43,503 nt of DNA, taken from CAZNLH01 sp964573995 (GTDB lineage: Bacteria; Gemmatimonadota; CAZMKB01; CAZNLH01). Where the stretch lies: positions 1 to 43,503 of the forward strand of contig CAZNLH010000022.1 of NCBI GenBank assembly GCA_964573995.1, written 5' to 3'. The notes under the pieces were generated by a model, which did no database searches, was not told where the DNA came from, and worked only from the letters and a program-made list of their open reading frames with translations. Positions 15,588-23,763 of this stretch are shown here, in pieces. The position numbers and the translations under genes were made by a program. Every line of letters starts with the position of its first letter. Position 1 is the first letter of the stretch.

Positions 15588-16172
15588 GTGATCGGTTACA
15601 TCGAGGGCTCGATCATCCACAAGGAACCCTTGCTCGTAAGGGTCTTCTGCCAGGGGATAGGCTACGAAGTGCATGTCCCGCTGAGCACCTACGAGCGGAT
15701 CGGGGAAGTCGGCAGCACGGTCGGGCTGAATACCTACCTTCACGTCAAGGAAGACATGCTTCAACTCTATGGCTTTATGACCGATGAGGAGAAGGAGGTC
15801 TTCGTAAAAGTCATCGCGGTCCGTGGAATAGGGCCCAGGCTCGCTCTCGGCATACTTTCGAGCCTTCCGGCCCAAAGGTTCGTCGAGGCACTTCAGGAAG
15901 AGGATATCGGCGTTCTGTCCGAGATCCCTGGGATAGGACGCAGGACGGCGGAGCGGATGGCGCTCGACCTGAGGGACCGTTTTCCCGACATGGTTGGTCC
16001 GGTGGGGCGGGCCGGCTTTCGCAGGGAAGAGGAGGAGGCGATCGGGGCCCTGGTGGCGCTCGGTTTTTCTGCGACCAAGGCGCGTAAGTCGGTGAGGGAA
16101 GCGGTAAAGGGGCTCGATGATGAGGCCGGGACAGAGGAGATTGTCAAGTCGGCGCTCAAGGGGATCAGGTGA
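15588..16172 (+). CDS. ruvA: RuvA Holliday-junction-binding subunit
   Basis: A 194-aa DNA-binding protein that forms tetramers on four-way junctions and recruits RuvB. The N-terminal OB-fold (MIGYIEGSIIHKEPLLVRV), the two helix-hairpin-helix motifs (VIAVRGIGPRLALGIL and LSEIPGIGRRTAERMALDL) and the C-terminal RuvB-binding helices (ALVALGFSATKARKSVREA) are all present. The start is GTG 15588, with GGAGG 9 nt upstream. It lies 29 bp after ruvC and 66 bp before ruvB. Confidence 0.97.
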   Translation: MIGYIEGSIIHKEPLLVRVFCQGIGYEVHVPLSTYERIGEVGSTVGLNTYLHVKEDMLQLYGFMTDEEKEVFVKVIAVRGIGPRLALGILSSLPAQRFVEALQEEDIGVLSEIPGIGRRTAERMALDLRDRFPDMVGPVGRAGFRREEEEAIGALVALGFSATKARKSVREAVKGLDDEAGTEEIVKSALKGIR

Positions 16173-16238
16173 CGACTTCCCGGCGCAAACGAGGTTACGG
16201 CCCTGGTTACTTGTAAGTGCTGGCAGAGAGGGTGGAAG

Positions 16239-17273
16239 ATGAGCGAGATCGACCATAGGATTACGGACCCGATCCCACGAGAGGAGGAGAAGGACCTCGA
16301 TTCTTCCTTGAGGCCGGTATCCTTCGATGAGTTTGCGGGCCAGAGCCGCCTCAAGGAGAACCTCCGAGTCTTCATAGAAGCGGCCCGGCAGAGGGGCGAG
16401 GCGCTCGACCACTGCCTATTTTACGGGCCCCCGGGCCTCGGGAAGACGACCCTCGCGCATCTCATGGCCCGCGAGTTGGGGGTCGATATACGCGCGTCCT
16501 CAGGGCCAGTCCTCGAGAAGCCGGGGGACCTGGCAGGAATACTGACGAACCTAAAGAAGGGAGACATCCTGTTCATCGACGAGATCCACAGGCTCCACAA
16601 CACGGTCGAGGAATATCTCTACCCCGCGATGGAGGACTTCACGATCGATATACTGATCGACCGAGGGGCGCACGCCAGGTCGCTCAAGATAAATATCGAG
16701 CCATTTACCCTGGTCGGGGCCACGACCAGGGCCGGTCTCCTGACGTCTCCCCTTCGGGCGCGGTTCGGTGTGGTGCAAAGGCTCTCGTATTACGACATAG
16801 ACGAACTATTGGAGATAACAAGGCGCTCATCCCGAATCCTCGAGGTGCAGGTGGACGACGATGGAGTCCGGGAGATTGCAAGGAGGGCGAGGGGTACGCC
16901 GAGGGTCGCCAACAGGCTGCTCAAGCGGATCCGCGACTTCGCGCAGGTCAGGGCGAGTGGTGTAATCACCGGTGAAGTGGCTGAAGAAGCGCTTCGGATG
17001 CTCGAGGTGGATGAGAACGGCCTTGACGCGATGGACGGCCGGATCCTGGGCGTGCTGGTGGAGAAGTTCAACGGTGGGCCCGTCGGGATCAACACGCTCG
17101 CGGTGGCTGTCGGCGAGGAAGGGGAGACGATCGAGGAGGTCTACGAGCCCTACCTGATCCAGAAAGGGTTTATCGAGCGCACGCCGAGGGGCCGGTGCGC
17201 GACGGAGAGGACGTACAGGTACCTGGGTATCTCCCGGGAGGGTGTGCGCCAGAGCGGGCTGTTCGACGACTGA
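16239..17273 (+). CDS. ruvB: RuvB branch-migration ATPase
   Basis: A 344-aa AAA+ motor that drives branch migration of Holliday junctions with RuvA. Walker A is GPPGLGKTTLA, Walker B is ILFIDEIHRL, sensor 1 is VGATTRAGLL, and the arginine finger is in LRARFGVVQRL. The winged-helix DNA-binding domain ends the protein (EPYLIQKGFIERTPRGR). The N-terminal RPVSFDEFAGQSRLKENL is canonical. ATG 16239 has GAGGGTGG upstream. The three ruv genes are contiguous and in the order C-A-B. Confidence 0.98.
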   Translation: MSEIDHRITDPIPREEEKDLDSSLRPVSFDEFAGQSRLKENLRVFIEAARQRGEALDHCLFYGPPGLGKTTLAHLMARELGVDIRASSGPVLEKPGDLAGILTNLKKGDILFIDEIHRLHNTVEEYLYPAMEDFTIDILIDRGAHARSLKINIEPFTLVGATTRAGLLTSPLRARFGVVQRLSYYDIDELLEITRRSSRILEVQVDDDGVREIARRARGTPRVANRLLKRIRDFAQVRASGVITGEVAEEALRMLEVDENGLDAMDGRILGVLVEKFNGGPVGINTLAVAVGEEGETIEEVYEPYLIQKGFIERTPRGRCATERTYRYLGISREGVRQSGLFDD

Positions 17274-17282
17274 AGTCACGGC

Positions 17283-17516
17283 ATGGGTTGGATGGATCAG
17301 TTCTCCGGACTACTTGGAAGGCTCCTGATCGGGGTCGGTCTCTTCATCGTCCTGATCGGGATATTTTTCCTGGCCGGGCCCAGCATACCGTTCCTCGGCA
17401 GGCTCCCTGGTGACATCATCATCCACCGGGAACACGTTACCCTATACTTCCCCATCGTGACCTCCATCCTCGTCAGTATAATCCTCAGCATCCTGCTCAA
17501 CGTCTTCTGGCGCTGA
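17283..17516 (+). CDS. DUF2905 small membrane protein
   Basis: A 77-aa protein with two hydrophobic helices (LLIGVGLFIVLIGIFFLAG and YFPIVTSILVSIILSILLN) around a short loop containing IPFLGRLPGDIIIHRE, the conserved core of DUF2905. Function is unknown for the family. It starts 10 bp after ruvB and ends 32 bp before queA; this position between ruvB and queA is common in several phyla and indicates co-transcription rather than shared function. Confidence 0.88.
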   Translation: MGWMDQFSGLLGRLLIGVGLFIVLIGIFFLAGPSIPFLGRLPGDIIIHREHVTLYFPIVTSILVSIILSILLNVFWR

Positions 17517-17548
17517 GCTGAATCTCAAGGGGCCGCCCTCACCGTACC

Positions 17549-18577
17549 ATGGACATAGAAGACTTCGATTACGACCTGCCCAGGGAACTGATAGCGCAGG
17601 AACCGCTCCCACGTCGTGAGGGCTCGAGGATGATGGTGGTGCGCCGCGGGTCGGGGGAGATTAGGCACGACATGTTCAGGAGCCTCCCGGGGTTCTTCTC
17701 GAGGGGAGACCTTCTCGTCGTCAACGACTCGAAGGTCATACCGGCAAGGTTGCTGGGACATGACGGGCTCGGGAGGCCGGTTGAGGTCCTGCTGGTGCGT
17801 GAGGTGAAGCCGCGTGCCTGGACAGCGCTCGTAAGGCCGTCGAGGCGGGTGGATACCGGGAGCGTTGTCGTCGTATCGCCCGGCGATTGCGAGGTAAGGG
17901 TTATCGAGAGGCTCGAGGGGAGCAGGCGGCTCGTCGAGATCGATACCGAGGGGCCTCTCGGCGAGACCCTGGAACGCCTGGGCCACGTCCCTCTTCCGCC
18001 CTACATCAGGCGCCCGGACAGGGCCGTCGACCGCGATAGGTATCAGACGGTCTTCGCGAGTCACAAGGGGTCCGTGGCGGCGCCCACGGCCGGTCTTCAC
18101 TTCGACGTGGGTGTGCTGGGGGACCTTGCCTCTAAGGGTGTGGGCACAGCGTGTGTCACGCTCCATGTGGGGCCCGGCACCTTCCGTCCCGTGAGGGTGA
18201 AGGATCCCAGGGGACACAGGATGGAGGAGGAGTATTTCCGTGTGGGAGCCGGGGCGGCTGCCCTGGTGAAGGGCGCACGGGAGGTGGGTGGGAATGTGGT
18301 TGCAGTGGGGACCACTACTGTACGGGCGCTGGAGTCGGCATCTGACGGCTCCGGGGAGATTGGTGCAGCCGAGGGATTGACCGGCCTTTTCATCTACCCA
18401 CCTTACAGGTTCAGGGCGGTCGATCGCCTCCTGACCAACTTCCACCTCCCGAGGTCTACGCTCTTGATGCTGGTCTCCGCCTTCGCGGGCCGTGACCTGA
18501 TCCTCGAGGCTTACAGGAAGGCGATCCGCGAGGGTTACAGGTTCTACAGTTACGGAGACGTAATGCTGATATTGTGA
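17549..18577 (+). CDS. queA: S-adenosylmethionine:tRNA ribosyltransferase-isomerase QueA
   Basis: A 342-aa cytosolic enzyme that transfers and isomerises the ribosyl part of SAM to 7-aminomethyl-7-deazaguanine in tRNA, making epoxyqueuosine. Family motifs are IEDFDYDLPRELIAQEP, LLVVNDSKVIPARLLG, LPPYIRR, YQTVFASHKGSVAAPTAGLH, VTLHVGPGTFRPV and NFHLPRSTLLMLVSAFAG. Length and both ends match the family. It precedes tgt, the other late queuosine gene. The earlier preQ0/preQ1 genes (queC, queD, queE, queF) and queG/queH are not in the window. Confidence 0.97.
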   Translation: MDIEDFDYDLPRELIAQEPLPRREGSRMMVVRRGSGEIRHDMFRSLPGFFSRGDLLVVNDSKVIPARLLGHDGLGRPVEVLLVREVKPRAWTALVRPSRRVDTGSVVVVSPGDCEVRVIERLEGSRRLVEIDTEGPLGETLERLGHVPLPPYIRRPDRAVDRDRYQTVFASHKGSVAAPTAGLHFDVGVLGDLASKGVGTACVTLHVGPGTFRPVRVKDPRGHRMEEEYFRVGAGAAALVKGAREVGGNVVAVGTTTVRALESASDGSGEIGAAEGLTGLFIYPPYRFRAVDRLLTNFHLPRSTLLMLVSAFAGRDLILEAYRKAIREGYRFYSYGDVMLIL

Positions 18578-18716
18578 ACAAAGGCATGTTGCGACGGGTT
18601 CCTTCTATTTTAAGCAGGCTTCCCGCCTTCGAGGCGCAAGTCCCGCTTTTAGCGCGCCAGTACTCGGAAGGAAGGGGCCGATCACCGTCCTTAGTCAACC
18701 CAATCGCTTTCACCGG

Positions 18717-18747
18717 AGGGGTAGTCCGGGATTTCCCGGCCACCCCT
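18717..18747 (+). promoter_or_regulatory. Hairpin at the tgt ribosome-binding region
   Basis: AGGGGT (18717-18722) pairs with ACCCCT (18742-18747), and inside it CCGGG (18726-18730) pairs with CCCGG (18735-18739) around an ATTT loop, for 11 bp in all. The only Shine-Dalgarno-like run before tgt (GGAGGGG, 18715-18721) is partly in the stem, which ends 2 nt before ATG 18750. No T-run follows, so it is not a classical terminator. Confidence 0.5.
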
Positions 18748-18764
18748 TGATGACCTATGGCAAG

Positions 18765-19892
18765 ATGTCGATTTTTCAACTCATAAAGGCCGATGGACTT
18801 GCCCGCCGGGGGAGGCTTGACACCGGCCACGGCGAGGTCGAGACCCCCTGCTTCATGCCGGTCGGGACGCAGGGAACGGTCAAGGGGATGTCCCCGGAGG
18901 AACTCGAGTCGGCCGGCGCGGGGATCATCCTGTCCAACGCCTACCACCTCTATCTCAGGCCCGGCCACGAGTTGATAAGATCCATGGGCGGCCTTCACCG
19001 CTTTACCGGCTGGAAGGGGCCGATACTGACCGACAGCGGCGGATACCAGGTCCTGAGCCTCTCGGACCTCAGGAGGGTAGAACCGGCAGGGGTTACATTC
19101 CGTTCCCACATAGACGGCTCCCTGCACCTGTTTACGCCCGAACGGGTCGTGGAGATCGAGACGGCCCTCGGGGCCGACATTATCATGGCGCTTGATGTCT
19201 GCAACGGTTACCCGGTGGAGCACGGGGAGGCCGACGAGGCTTGCAGGCTCACCTTGGAGTGGGCGGCGCGTTGCCGTGACTCGTTCATATCACTGAAGGA
19301 CAGGTGGGCTTACAGGCAATACCTCTTCGGGATCGTCCAGGGGAGCACCTTCGGGGACCTGAGGCGCAGGCATGCCGGGGAAATCCGCTCGGTTGGCTTC
19401 GATGGCTATGCAGTGGGGGGACTCTCCGTCGGGGAGCCGAGGGAGATGACCTGGGGGGCACTGTCCGCCGCCTTGGAGGTCCTCCCTGGAGACAGGCCCA
19501 GGTACCTGATGGGGATGGGGTTCCCGGACGAGATAATAACCGCTGTCGGCCTCGGGGTCGACATGTTCGACTGCGTCCTTCCAACGAGGCTCGGCAGGAA
19601 CGGGACCTTTTTTGCCCGTACGGGACGCTTCAACGTGACGAACGCGAGGTTCGAGAAGGAAGAGGCCCCCCTCGACCCCGCCTGCGATTGCTACGCATGC
19701 CGGAACTTTTCAACGGCCTATATAAGGCACCTGCACATGGCCGGTGAGATACTGGGGGTTCGGCTCACGACTTTACACAACCTGAGATTTTATCTATATT
19801 TAATGGAAAATATCAGGAGTTCGATAGAGGGGGGATCGTTCCGTACCTGGTCCGGGGAGTTCCTGGATCGGTACGTGGGTGATCGTTGCTGA
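18765..19892 (+). CDS. tgt: Queuine/preQ1 tRNA-guanine transglycosylase
   Basis: A 375-aa zinc enzyme that exchanges G34 of GUN-anticodon tRNAs for a 7-deazaguanine. Motifs are GEVETPCFMPVGTQGTVKG, the proton-acceptor loop ILTDSGGYQVLSLSDLRR, QGSTFGDLRRRHA, GFDGYAVGGLSVGE, the nucleophile loop GVDMFDCVLPTRLGRNG, and the zinc site CDCYACRNFSTAYIRHL with a later His (TTLHNL). ATG 18765 (MSIFQLIKADG) fits the family N-terminus; ATG 18750 would add five residues. Neither has a normally spaced free Shine-Dalgarno because of the hairpin just upstream. It lies 187 bp after queA. Confidence 0.97.
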   Translation: MSIFQLIKADGLARRGRLDTGHGEVETPCFMPVGTQGTVKGMSPEELESAGAGIILSNAYHLYLRPGHELIRSMGGLHRFTGWKGPILTDSGGYQVLSLSDLRRVEPAGVTFRSHIDGSLHLFTPERVVEIETALGADIIMALDVCNGYPVEHGEADEACRLTLEWAARCRDSFISLKDRWAYRQYLFGIVQGSTFGDLRRRHAGEIRSVGFDGYAVGGLSVGEPREMTWGALSAALEVLPGDRPRYLMGMGFPDEIITAVGLGVDMFDCVLPTRLGRNGTFFARTGRFNVTNARFEKEEAPLDPACDCYACRNFSTAYIRHLHMAGEILGVRLTTLHNLRFYLYLMENIRSSIEGGSFRTWSGEFLDRYVGDRC

Positions 19893-19921
19893 TGGGTTGC
19901 TTACCGGAAAGGACATACTGA

Positions 19922-20245
19922 ATGCATCCTGTGACCTTCATTCTCATGGGGCTTGCCCCGTCTTCGTCTGAGCAGGGGGGCTTCGTCACGCTGCTGCCGA
20001 TCATCGCCATGGTCGCCATCATATATTTTCTACTGATCCGTCCCCAGCAGAAGGAACAGAAACGCCATCGGGAGATGATCGCTTCCCTAAAGAAGGGGGA
20101 CGAGGTAGTCACCTCGGGGGGGCTGTATGGGAGGATAATGGCCCTGAACGACGAGAAGGTCACACTCAAGGTCTCCGACAACACGAAGATCGTGATCGAA
20201 CGGGGAAAGGTCGCCCGTTTGAGGGAGAGAGGCAAGGGAGAGTAA
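19922..20245 (+). CDS. yajC: YajC, preprotein translocase accessory subunit
   Basis: A 107-aa inner-membrane protein with one N-terminal helix (LLPIIAMVAIIYFLLIRPQQ) followed by the canonical cytosolic part KRHREMIASLKKGDEVVTSG and GLYGRIMALNDEKVTLKVS. YajC associates with SecDF-YidC at the Sec translocon. The tgt-yajC order is ancient and common, but the usual next genes secD and secF are absent here and def follows after 7 bp. Confidence 0.95.
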   Translation: MHPVTFILMGLAPSSSEQGGFVTLLPIIAMVAIIYFLLIRPQQKEQKRHREMIASLKKGDEVVTSGGLYGRIMALNDEKVTLKVSDNTKIVIERGKVARLRERGKGE

Positions 20246-20252
20246 GTAGAAC

Positions 20253-20780
20253 ATGCCGTTGCTGAAGATCAGGTACCTGGGCGATCCGATCCTGAGGAAG
20301 AAGAGCCTGCCGGTCGAGGAGATAGACGATCGCCACCGTGAGTTGTTCAGTGACATGCTTGAGACGATGTATCACAACAAGGGCGTCGGCCTCGCGGCCC
20401 CGCAGGTCGGGATCTCGGAGCGGATAATCGTGCTCGACCGCGATCCTGAGGGTGGATATGGGGGAGGAGGAACGGTGGCCGTCAACCCGGTGATACTGCG
20501 TGCCGAGGGCGAGGATGAGATGGAGGAGGGGTGCCTCAGCATCCCTGAGATCCGGGACGTCGTGAAGAGGCCCAGGAGGGTGGTGGTCAGGGGACTTGAT
20601 GCGGAGGGCGAGTGGTTCGAGGTCGACGTGGATGGCCTGCTGGCAAGGGTCTACCAGCATGAAATCGATCATCTCGAGGGCCGTCTCTTCATAGACCATC
20701 TGGGGCCCCTGCAGCGGGAACTTCAGATCAAGCGTTGGACGAAGATCAGGGAGGGGCTCAAGGGGGCGGTAGAGGGGTGA
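20253..20780 (+). CDS. def: Peptide deformylase
   Basis: A 175-aa metalloenzyme that removes the formyl group from the N-terminal methionine of nascent proteins. All three signature motifs are intact: GVGLAAPQVG, EEGCLSIPEIR (metal-binding Cys) and QHEIDHLEGRLF (two metal-binding His and the catalytic Glu). The stop codon overlaps the GTG start of fmt by GTGA, so the two genes that add and remove the formyl group are translationally coupled. Confidence 0.98.
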   Translation: MPLLKIRYLGDPILRKKSLPVEEIDDRHRELFSDMLETMYHNKGVGLAAPQVGISERIIVLDRDPEGGYGGGGTVAVNPVILRAEGEDEMEEGCLSIPEIRDVVKRPRRVVVRGLDAEGEWFEVDVDGLLARVYQHEIDHLEGRLFIDHLGPLQRELQIKRWTKIREGLKGAVEG

Positions 20781-21721
20781 GGATCCTGTTCTGGGGATCA
20801 CCGGCCTTTTCCATACCGTCCCTGGAGGGGCTCATCGAGCGCGGCTACCGGATAGTCGCCGTGGTGACTCGCGAGGACAAGCCCAGCGGTCGGGGGGGCA
20901 GGATGTCCGCCACCCCGGTCAAGTGCATGGCCGTAGAAAGAGGGCTGGAGGTCCTTCAGCCTCCCAGTACCTATGACCAGATATTCCTGAAACGCCTGGC
21001 CGAACTGTCGCCCGATCTCTCCGTTGTCGTTGCCTACGGGAAGTTATTGAAGAGCGAGGCGCTCTACCTGCCTGCCAAAGGTTCCATTTGTGTCCATCCT
21101 TCGCTCCTGCCAAAATACCGTGGAGCTTCGCCTGTTCAGCGTGCGATCCTCGCTGGGGAGGAGGAGACGGGTGTGAGTATCTTCCGGATGGACGAGGGGA
21201 TGGATTCAGGGGACATCTTGGCCCGGAGAAGTATACGCGTGATGGAAGGTGAGAATGCCGGTGGACTGTCGGAGCGGCTTGGGCGCCTGTCGAGCGATCT
21301 GCTCCTGGACTTCCTTCCTCAAATGCAGGCCGGTGCCGTGGCGGCTGAACCGCAGGTCGAGGAAGAGGCGACCTCCGCCCCGAAGATAGAGAAGTGGGAG
21401 GCGGAGATCGACTGGAAGAAAGAGCCCGCTGTCCTTGAACTGGAGTCCCGGGCGTTTGACCCCCGTCCCGGTCCCTATGCCTTTCTCGGAGGTGAGAGAA
21501 TACGCATGTTTGGCCTGAAGGAGGTCAGGGGGGCTGATCTTCATGGAGGAAGGCACGGGGAGGTAGTTGGGATAGAAGGAGGCTGCCCCGTTATTCGTGC
21601 GGGCGGAGGCCTCGTGAAGGTGACTGAGTTTCAATCGCCGGGAAGGAAACGAATGGATGCCTCGTCATGGATGAGGGGAAGAAGGCTAAAGAAGGGGACT
21701 ATATTCGGCCGAAGATCTTAG
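20777..21721 (+). CDS. fmt: Methionyl-tRNA formyltransferase with Asn-to-Cys change at the active site
   Basis: Formylates Met-tRNA(fMet) using 10-formyl-tetrahydrofolate. The protein is 314 aa from GTG 20777, which overlaps the def stop (GTGA). Family features are ILFWGSPAFSIPSLEGL, DKPSGRGG, SLLPKYRGASPVQRAILAG and MDEGMDSGDIL, then the C-terminal OB-like domain. The conserved triad is Asn-x-His plus Asp (Asn106, His108, Asp144 in E. coli numbering). Here the first position is Cys105 (ICVHPSLLP, codon TGT at 21089-21091), while His107 and Asp143 are kept. The frame extends upstream to 20735 but that part has no homology. Gene identity is firm. Confidence 0.95.
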   Translation: MRILFWGSPAFSIPSLEGLIERGYRIVAVVTREDKPSGRGGRMSATPVKCMAVERGLEVLQPPSTYDQIFLKRLAELSPDLSVVVAYGKLLKSEALYLPAKGSICVHPSLLPKYRGASPVQRAILAGEEETGVSIFRMDEGMDSGDILARRSIRVMEGENAGGLSERLGRLSSDLLLDFLPQMQAGAVAAEPQVEEEATSAPKIEKWEAEIDWKKEPAVLELESRAFDPRPGPYAFLGGERIRMFGLKEVRGADLHGGRHGEVVGIEGGCPVIRAGGGLVKVTEFQSPGRKRMDASSWMRGRRLKKGTIFGRRS

Positions 21722-23763
21722 CAGGCCACCTTGCAAACGTGTCGAAGTATCTCGGGGATAAGGGCCAGGTGAGGGGGTGTGGGTGGGGGGCCTTTTGTGC
21801 CGCCATCCTTGTGGGCCTGCCACTGTTTGTCTACTACAGGACACTCTCCCCCACTGTAAACCTCATCGACAGCGGCGAACTGATATCCATGGCCTACCTC
21901 CTCGGGATCGCCCACCCGACCGGCTATCCTCTCTACACCTTGATGGGACGGCTCTCCTGCCTCGTTGGCGGCGCCACTCCAGCGATCAGCATGAACTTCA
22001 TGTCCGCCCTCTTCGGGGCGCTTTCTTCCATGGCGGCGGGCGTAATCACCTTCCTCTCACTCGATAGCAGGAGGGCAGGAGGGCCCGGTGAGCCGCCGCT
22101 CCTGGCGAGATACACCGTATCCACCGTCTCCGGGCTCCTGTTCGCCTTCTCGAGGACGTTGTGGAGGGTATCGACCGAGACCGAGGTATATTCGATGGCC
22201 GTCTTCCTCTTCGGCGTATTGCTGCTCGTGGCTTGGTGGTCGATAGACGGAGAAGAGGGGATGGGAGGTGACCACCGTCCGGGCTTGCGTGCGTTCCCCG
22301 TGATAGGGTATGCCTGGGGCCTGGCCATGGGGGACCACATGAGCATCGTTTTCTTCGCCCCCGTCATAGCGTACATATTCTGGAGACGAAGGACCTGGAG
22401 GAAGGGACGCCGCGGGGCCCTGCCATGTTTTTTCGCCTTCTTCCTCTTGGGCCTTTCCACTTACATCTATCTCCCGATTCGAGCAATGAGGGGCCCGCTC
22501 CTGAACTGGGGTGACCCGGCCGACCTGGACTCCCTGGTCAGGCACATGACCGCCTGGCAGTATCGGGTATGGATGTTCAGCGGGGGATTGGGCGACCTCC
22601 TGAACAAGTTCGGCGCTTACGCGCGATTGCTGGCCTCCCAGTTCCATCCGGCCATAATCGTCCTTGTGATCCCCGGCTTTTTCTTCCTTGCCGGGCGTCG
22701 AAGGCCGATCCTTGTCGCCCTGGTCCTGATCTATCTCTCCGACCTCGTCTATTCCCTGAATTACGACATCCCGGACATCGACCCCTATTACCTGCCGTCG
22801 TTCTTCGTGGTTGTCGTAGTGGCGGGCGCCGGTCTGTACCGGCTCGTTGCCGCCTCATACCGGTTCCGCAGGGGGCTTGCAAGCGCGATAATCGCGGCCT
22901 CCTTCCTTCTCCCGCTCTCCGCATTGAGGTCGAATTACCGAATATGCGACCGAAGCCGTGATTTCATGGCGGGGGAACTGGCGGACAACCTGTTGAGCAC
23001 CGTATCCATGGGGGCTGTCGTATTGACGAGGAACTGGGACCTGTACGCGCCGGTCCTTTATGAACAGTTCGTGGAGGATAAGAGGAGGGACGTGGTGATG
23101 ATCGATTATGAACTGATGCGGAGGTCGTGGTACGTCAGGGAGTTGATGGCCTCTCACCGGGACCTCTTTCGAGGCGCCGAGCCCCAGGTGATGGCCTTTC
23201 TCGGAGAAGTGGCGGATTTCGAGGCCGGCAGGTCCTTCGACAGTCGCATGCTCGACAACTCCTTCAACGCGATGCTGACAGCCGTGCTCACGGTCAATTA
23301 TCCCGGGCAGCCTGCTTACATCGACTTTGATGACGACCCGAAGATCGCCCCTTCCTTGAAAAGGGACCCGCAGGGGGTGATATTCGAGTTGCGCGAGGAA
23401 TACAGGCACAGGAGTTTCGACCGCTCCGGGTATCGATTGAGGTCCACGCTCGATCCCTCGGTGTACCGGGATGACAGGGAACTCCTTATCAGGTCCTTGT
23501 ATCCCTGGTATGCGGTGAAGGAAGGGGTGATACTGAGGGGATTGGGGGATTATGGAGAGGCCGCCGTTTCCCTCGAGAACGCCCTGATCTTCGAGCCCGA
23601 CAATCCGGCCGTCCTGGACCTCCTCGGGGATTCATACCTTCGAATGCATTCCCTTTCCAGGGCGCTGGGCTGCTACCGGAGGCTGGTCGCGGTCAGTCCG
23701 GGTAACGTAAGCGCAAGGGAGCGGCTTGAAGAGATAGAACACTTGATTAGGGAGTCTTCATGA
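21667..23763 (+). CDS. DUF2723 GT-C-type membrane protein with C-terminal TPR
   Basis: A 698-aa polytopic protein of the DUF2723 family, distant relatives of protein O-mannosyltransferases, predicted to move a lipid-linked sugar to an extracytoplasmic acceptor. The signature early loop is PTVNLIDSGELISMAYLLGI followed by AHPTGYPLYTLMGRL. Further marks are WRVSTETEVYSMAVFL, YLPIRAMRGPLLNWGDPADL and DIPDIDPYYLPSF. Helices fill about residues 40-440, a periplasmic domain follows, and the last 80 residues contain TPR motifs (AAVSLENALIFEPDNPAVL and ALGCYRRLVAVSPGNVSA). ATG 21667 lies inside fmt (55-nt overlap); a later GTG start cannot be excluded. The 3' end overlaps the ThiF-like gene by ATGA. 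Confidence 0.8.
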   Translation: MDEGKKAKEGDYIRPKILAGHLANVSKYLGDKGQVRGCGWGAFCAAILVGLPLFVYYRTLSPTVNLIDSGELISMAYLLGIAHPTGYPLYTLMGRLSCLVGGATPAISMNFMSALFGALSSMAAGVITFLSLDSRRAGGPGEPPLLARYTVSTVSGLLFAFSRTLWRVSTETEVYSMAVFLFGVLLLVAWWSIDGEEGMGGDHRPGLRAFPVIGYAWGLAMGDHMSIVFFAPVIAYIFWRRRTWRKGRRGALPCFFAFFLLGLSTYIYLPIRAMRGPLLNWGDPADLDSLVRHMTAWQYRVWMFSGGLGDLLNKFGAYARLLASQFHPAIIVLVIPGFFFLAGRRRPILVALVLIYLSDLVYSLNYDIPDIDPYYLPSFFVVVVVAGAGLYRLVAASYRFRRGLASAIIAASFLLPLSALRSNYRICDRSRDFMAGELADNLLSTVSMGAVVLTRNWDLYAPVLYEQFVEDKRRDVVMIDYELMRRSWYVRELMASHRDLFRGAEPQVMAFLGEVADFEAGRSFDSRMLDNSFNAMLTAVLTVNYPGQPAYIDFDDDPKIAPSLKRDPQGVIFELREEYRHRSFDRSGYRLRSTLDPSVYRDDRELLIRSLYPWYAVKEGVILRGLGDYGEAAVSLENALIFEPDNPAVLDLLGDSYLRMHSLSRALGCYRRLVAVSPGNVSARERLEEIEHLIRESS

